From: Nemertoderma westbladi
Lineage: Eukaryota > Xenacoelomorpha > Nemertodermatida > Nemertodermatidae
Reading direction: 5' to 3'
Assembly (NCBI GenBank): GCA_032718475.1
Contig: JAUCBJ010007220.1
Location: forward strand, 1-64,000
Length of the DNA stretch: 64,000 nt
The translations under genes were made by a program, and so were the position numbers. The notes below the pieces were generated by a model, which saw nothing but the letters and a program-made list of their open reading frames with translations, was not told the DNA's origin and made no database searches. Shown piece after piece: positions 63,161-64,000 of this stretch. The stretch's first letter is position 1. Every line of letters starts with the position of its first letter.

Positions 63161-64000
63161 ATATCTGACACAAAACGGGCACTGTCAGATAGTCTTTTGA
63201 AAGGAGGTGTTAGAATGAGTCTTCGACTTGGACAGTGTCTTGAAAGGATAGAAGACAGAAAAGCAGCAGCAGCGGCAGCTGCAGAAGCGGAAAGAAAAGT
63301 AGCAGCGGCAGAAGCGGAAAGAAAAGCGGCAGAGGCAGTGGCAGAAGCAGACTTGAGAAGACAAACCAGAAGACAGTTATTTGCCTCCTCCGATGAAGGT
63401 GATATAAGAGATCCCGAAAGTAGAGGTAATAAATCTCGTTCAAGCAGGCGTAGAAGAATGCCACACTGTCCGAAGTTACCTAATTTGCCTCCTGCGGTGA
63501 GACTAGCTAGCACAGACTTAGGTAGTACAGAACCCACAGACCAAATTATTACAGTAGAAAGACTCCCTACTATAGTAGATGAGCCTGAAATAATTAGGCC
63601 TGTTCTCAAAGCCACCCCTGCGGTGATAGAGACACCTGTACTCCCAGAACCTACCTCTAAATTCCCTTTGCACAGCACGAAACTACCTGTGCCCAGTAGG
63701 ACTGTTCCCGAGTCCGAACCCATCCTGGACGCCGAGCGAGATATTAAGAATTTATCGCCCGTCGTCTCTCGCTTGCCCGCTACTACGTTGGCGACTCCCG
63801 CTTCGGCGGTCGAGTGGGTAGCTGAGGGACGACGGGAGATGGGTCTCCTGCTCGGGCAGCTGAGGGAACATTGTAAATGTTCCTCCCAGCAGGTCCGGGA
63901 GTTGGAAGGGACTGTTCAGCAGTTAAAGGGAGCAGTAAGAGAGGGTAGGTTAGCGTTGCAAGAAGTGCAGCAAAGTATCGCGTTAGAACGCGATAAGTTA
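63161..64000 (+). pseudogene. Gag start of element C, start codon changed, internally deleted, open to the window edge
   Basis: The codon aligned with the B start is ATA (63161-63163), but the frame is open from there to position 64000 with no stop; the next in-frame ATG is 63215. After SDTKRALSDSLL about 370 residues present in B are missing. It continues with the Ala/Glu repeat (RIEDRKAAAAAAAEAERK), the Ser-rich linker, the TDQI...TVERLPTIVDEPEIIRP segment and the coiled coil (SSQQVRELEGTVQQLKG). Probably a short gag derivative, or dead if ATG 63215 is not used. Confidence 0.75.

Larger units (their letters stand above)
60099..64000 (+). mobile_element. LTR retroelement C, diverged relative of B, runs off the window
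   Basis: LTR at 60099-61308, leader like that of B (one copy of the duplicated block), then a gag start. Inserted in or at the end of the satellite after acctggct. Many substitutions against B, so older or a separate subfamily. Confidence 0.85.

Overview
The window is eukaryotic, from an invertebrate animal whose lineage I cannot fix. It contains exon-intron structure, a tRNA-derived SINE, several LINE clades, BEL/Pao LTR retroelements and a minisatellite array. Host coding signal is limited to two minus-strand loci. At 2.4-3.0 kb there are two exons of a kyphoscoliosis/hillarin-type transglutaminase-like gene. Between 27.9 and 37.1 kb there are ShKT-domain exons plus a cysteine-rich last exon. 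Nearly everything else is transposable element, much of it nested.

Layout: 1-2.05 kb, RTE-like LINE copy 1 running off the left edge, joined to a SINE piece. 2.4-3.5 kb, the KY-type exons and a 90-bp tandem duplication of a splice acceptor. 3.48-27.0 kb, a 23.5-kb composite bounded by two TG...CA LTRs. Its first unit holds a broken gag-pol (4.1-12.5 kb). Its second unit (13.6 and 20.2-26.4 kb) lacks protease, RT, RNase H and integrase but carries an exonuclease-like/CCHC ORF. A CR1/L2-like LINE (about 13.9-20.2 kb), itself hit by RTE copy 2, and RTE copy 3 (24.3-25.0 kb) lie inside the composite. 27.0-37.1 kb, the ShKT gene with two foldback elements; one of these holds a SINE that in turn holds the only intact RTE LINE (ORF of 1105 aa). 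37.2-60.1 kb, a 44-bp minisatellite array split into three pieces by a CR1/L2-like LINE (containing an inverted solo LTR and RTE copy 5) and by a 12.6-kb LTR element B with matching 5-bp target duplications. 60.1-64.0 kb, a related element C running off the right edge.

How the parts relate: the RTE LINE is recent and active-looking (five near-identical copies, both strands). It has inserted into the other families, giving a relative order of events. The LTR elements are decayed or deleted, but both families carry extra coding material beyond standard gag-pol: an exonuclease-like ORF in the composite, and an unidentified roughly 500-aa ORF in element B. Several non-protein signals look constrained: a covarying LTR hairpin, hairpin-bearing tandem repeats, and G-homopolymers at matching places in two related gag-linker regions.
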